A stretch of 64,000 bases of DNA from Duganella aceris (GTDB lineage Bacteria > Pseudomonadota > Gammaproteobacteria > Burkholderiales > Burkholderiaceae_D). Location: NCBI RefSeq assembly GCF_011090165.1, contig NZ_JAADJT010000014.1, forward strand, positions 62,001-126,000, written 5' to 3'. A program made the translations under genes and the position numbers. The notes beneath the pieces were generated by a model. That model made no database searches, was not told where the DNA came from, and was given only the letters and a program-made list of their open reading frames with translations. Positions 63,726-64,000 of this stretch are shown one piece after another; the first letter of the stretch is position 1, and each line of letters starts with the position of its first letter.

Positions 63726-64000
63726 ATGAATACTGCCGTGACGACGTACAAGGCGCCCGCGCTGGAGCAGGTGCGCATCCTGGTGGTCGGCGACGTGATG
63801 CTGGACCGTTACTGGTTCGGCGACGTCGGCCGCATTTCGCCGGAAGCGCCGGTGCCCATCGTGCGCATCGAAAAGCGCGAAGCGCGCCTGGGCGGCGCCG
63901 CCAACGTGGCGCGCAACGCGGCCGCGCTTGGCGCCAATGCTGGCCTGCTGGGCGTGGTCGGCGCCGACGAGGCAGGCAACGAGGTGGAGCAGATGCTGCA
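63726..64000 (+). CDS. rfaE1: D-glycero-beta-D-manno-heptose-7-phosphate kinase, cut by the window edge
   Basis: The first 91 codons of a PfkB-type kinase: VRILVVGDVMLDRYWFGDV, RISPEAPVPIVRIEKREARLGGAANVARNAAALG. This is the RfaE domain I/HldE N-terminal part of the ADP-heptose pathway for LPS core. Whether the adenylyltransferase domain is fused (HldE) lies outside the window. It starts 3 bp after ugd. Confidence 0.93.
   Translation, partial: MNTAVTTYKAPALEQVRILVVGDVMLDRYWFGDVGRISPEAPVPIVRIEKREARLGGAANVARNAAALGANAGLLGVVGADEAGNEVEQML

Overview
The window looks like chromosomal DNA of a betaproteobacterium of the family Oxalobacteraceae (Massilia/Duganella/Janthinobacterium group). The evidence is the high GC content, the classic Burkholderiales block gph-ubiG-ompA / gyrA-serC-pheA-hisC-tyrA-aroA-cmk-rpsA-ihfB-lapA-lapB-ugd-hldE, a one-piece tmRNA with a tag starting AND and ending ALAA, and many small genus-level accessory genes. 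No phage, plasmid, insertion sequence or CRISPR array is seen. Genus is inferred, not proven.

Region 1 (1-8527, minus strand) is a tightly coupled amino-sugar operon: a BadF-type GlcNAc kinase, a GntR/UTRA repressor, nagA, a SIS-domain deaminase/isomerase, a three-gene sugar ABC importer and a GH3 beta-N-acetylhexosaminidase, with one more gene running off the left edge. A strong sigma-70-type promoter with an inverted repeat inside its spacer precedes the first gene, which suggests simple repression by the GntR protein. The start of the binding-protein gene is built from a repeat element.

Region 2 (8.7-26.1 kb) is accessory: a long GIN/DUF2807 surface protein, two small unknown genes followed by ExeA/GspA and GspB, a PEP-CTERM-like mini-protein, mobB, a YjfB protein, a bufferin-type copper-peptide locus in which the modifying enzyme and its partner are fused, a FimV-like protein with Ala/Ser tandem repeats, fumC, an aminotransferase, an orphan FliT, an HDOD protein, and a divergent pair around a mirrored repeat region.

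Region 3 (26.1-46 kb) holds DPP IV, a MATE pump, a beta/gamma-crystallin protein, cbpA-cbpM, lysR/azoR, an NAD-salvage pair translationally coupled to a GGDEF-EAL gene, small stress-type genes, a membrane-anchored coiled-coil protein with nine 18-residue repeats, tmRNA, a Fic protein and a tandem pair of related unknown proteins with a degenerate GIY-YIG-like core.

Region 4 (46-64 kb) is conserved housekeeping: gph, ubiG, ompA, gyrA, then serine/aromatic/histidine biosynthesis, cmk, ribosomal protein S1, IHF beta, LPS-assembly regulators LapA/LapB, UDP-glucose dehydrogenase and the start of the ADP-heptose gene. Two families of palindromic repeats punctuate the window: an approximately 80-bp two-hairpin element in three copies and one REPIN-like inverted pair that supplies the last codons of serC.
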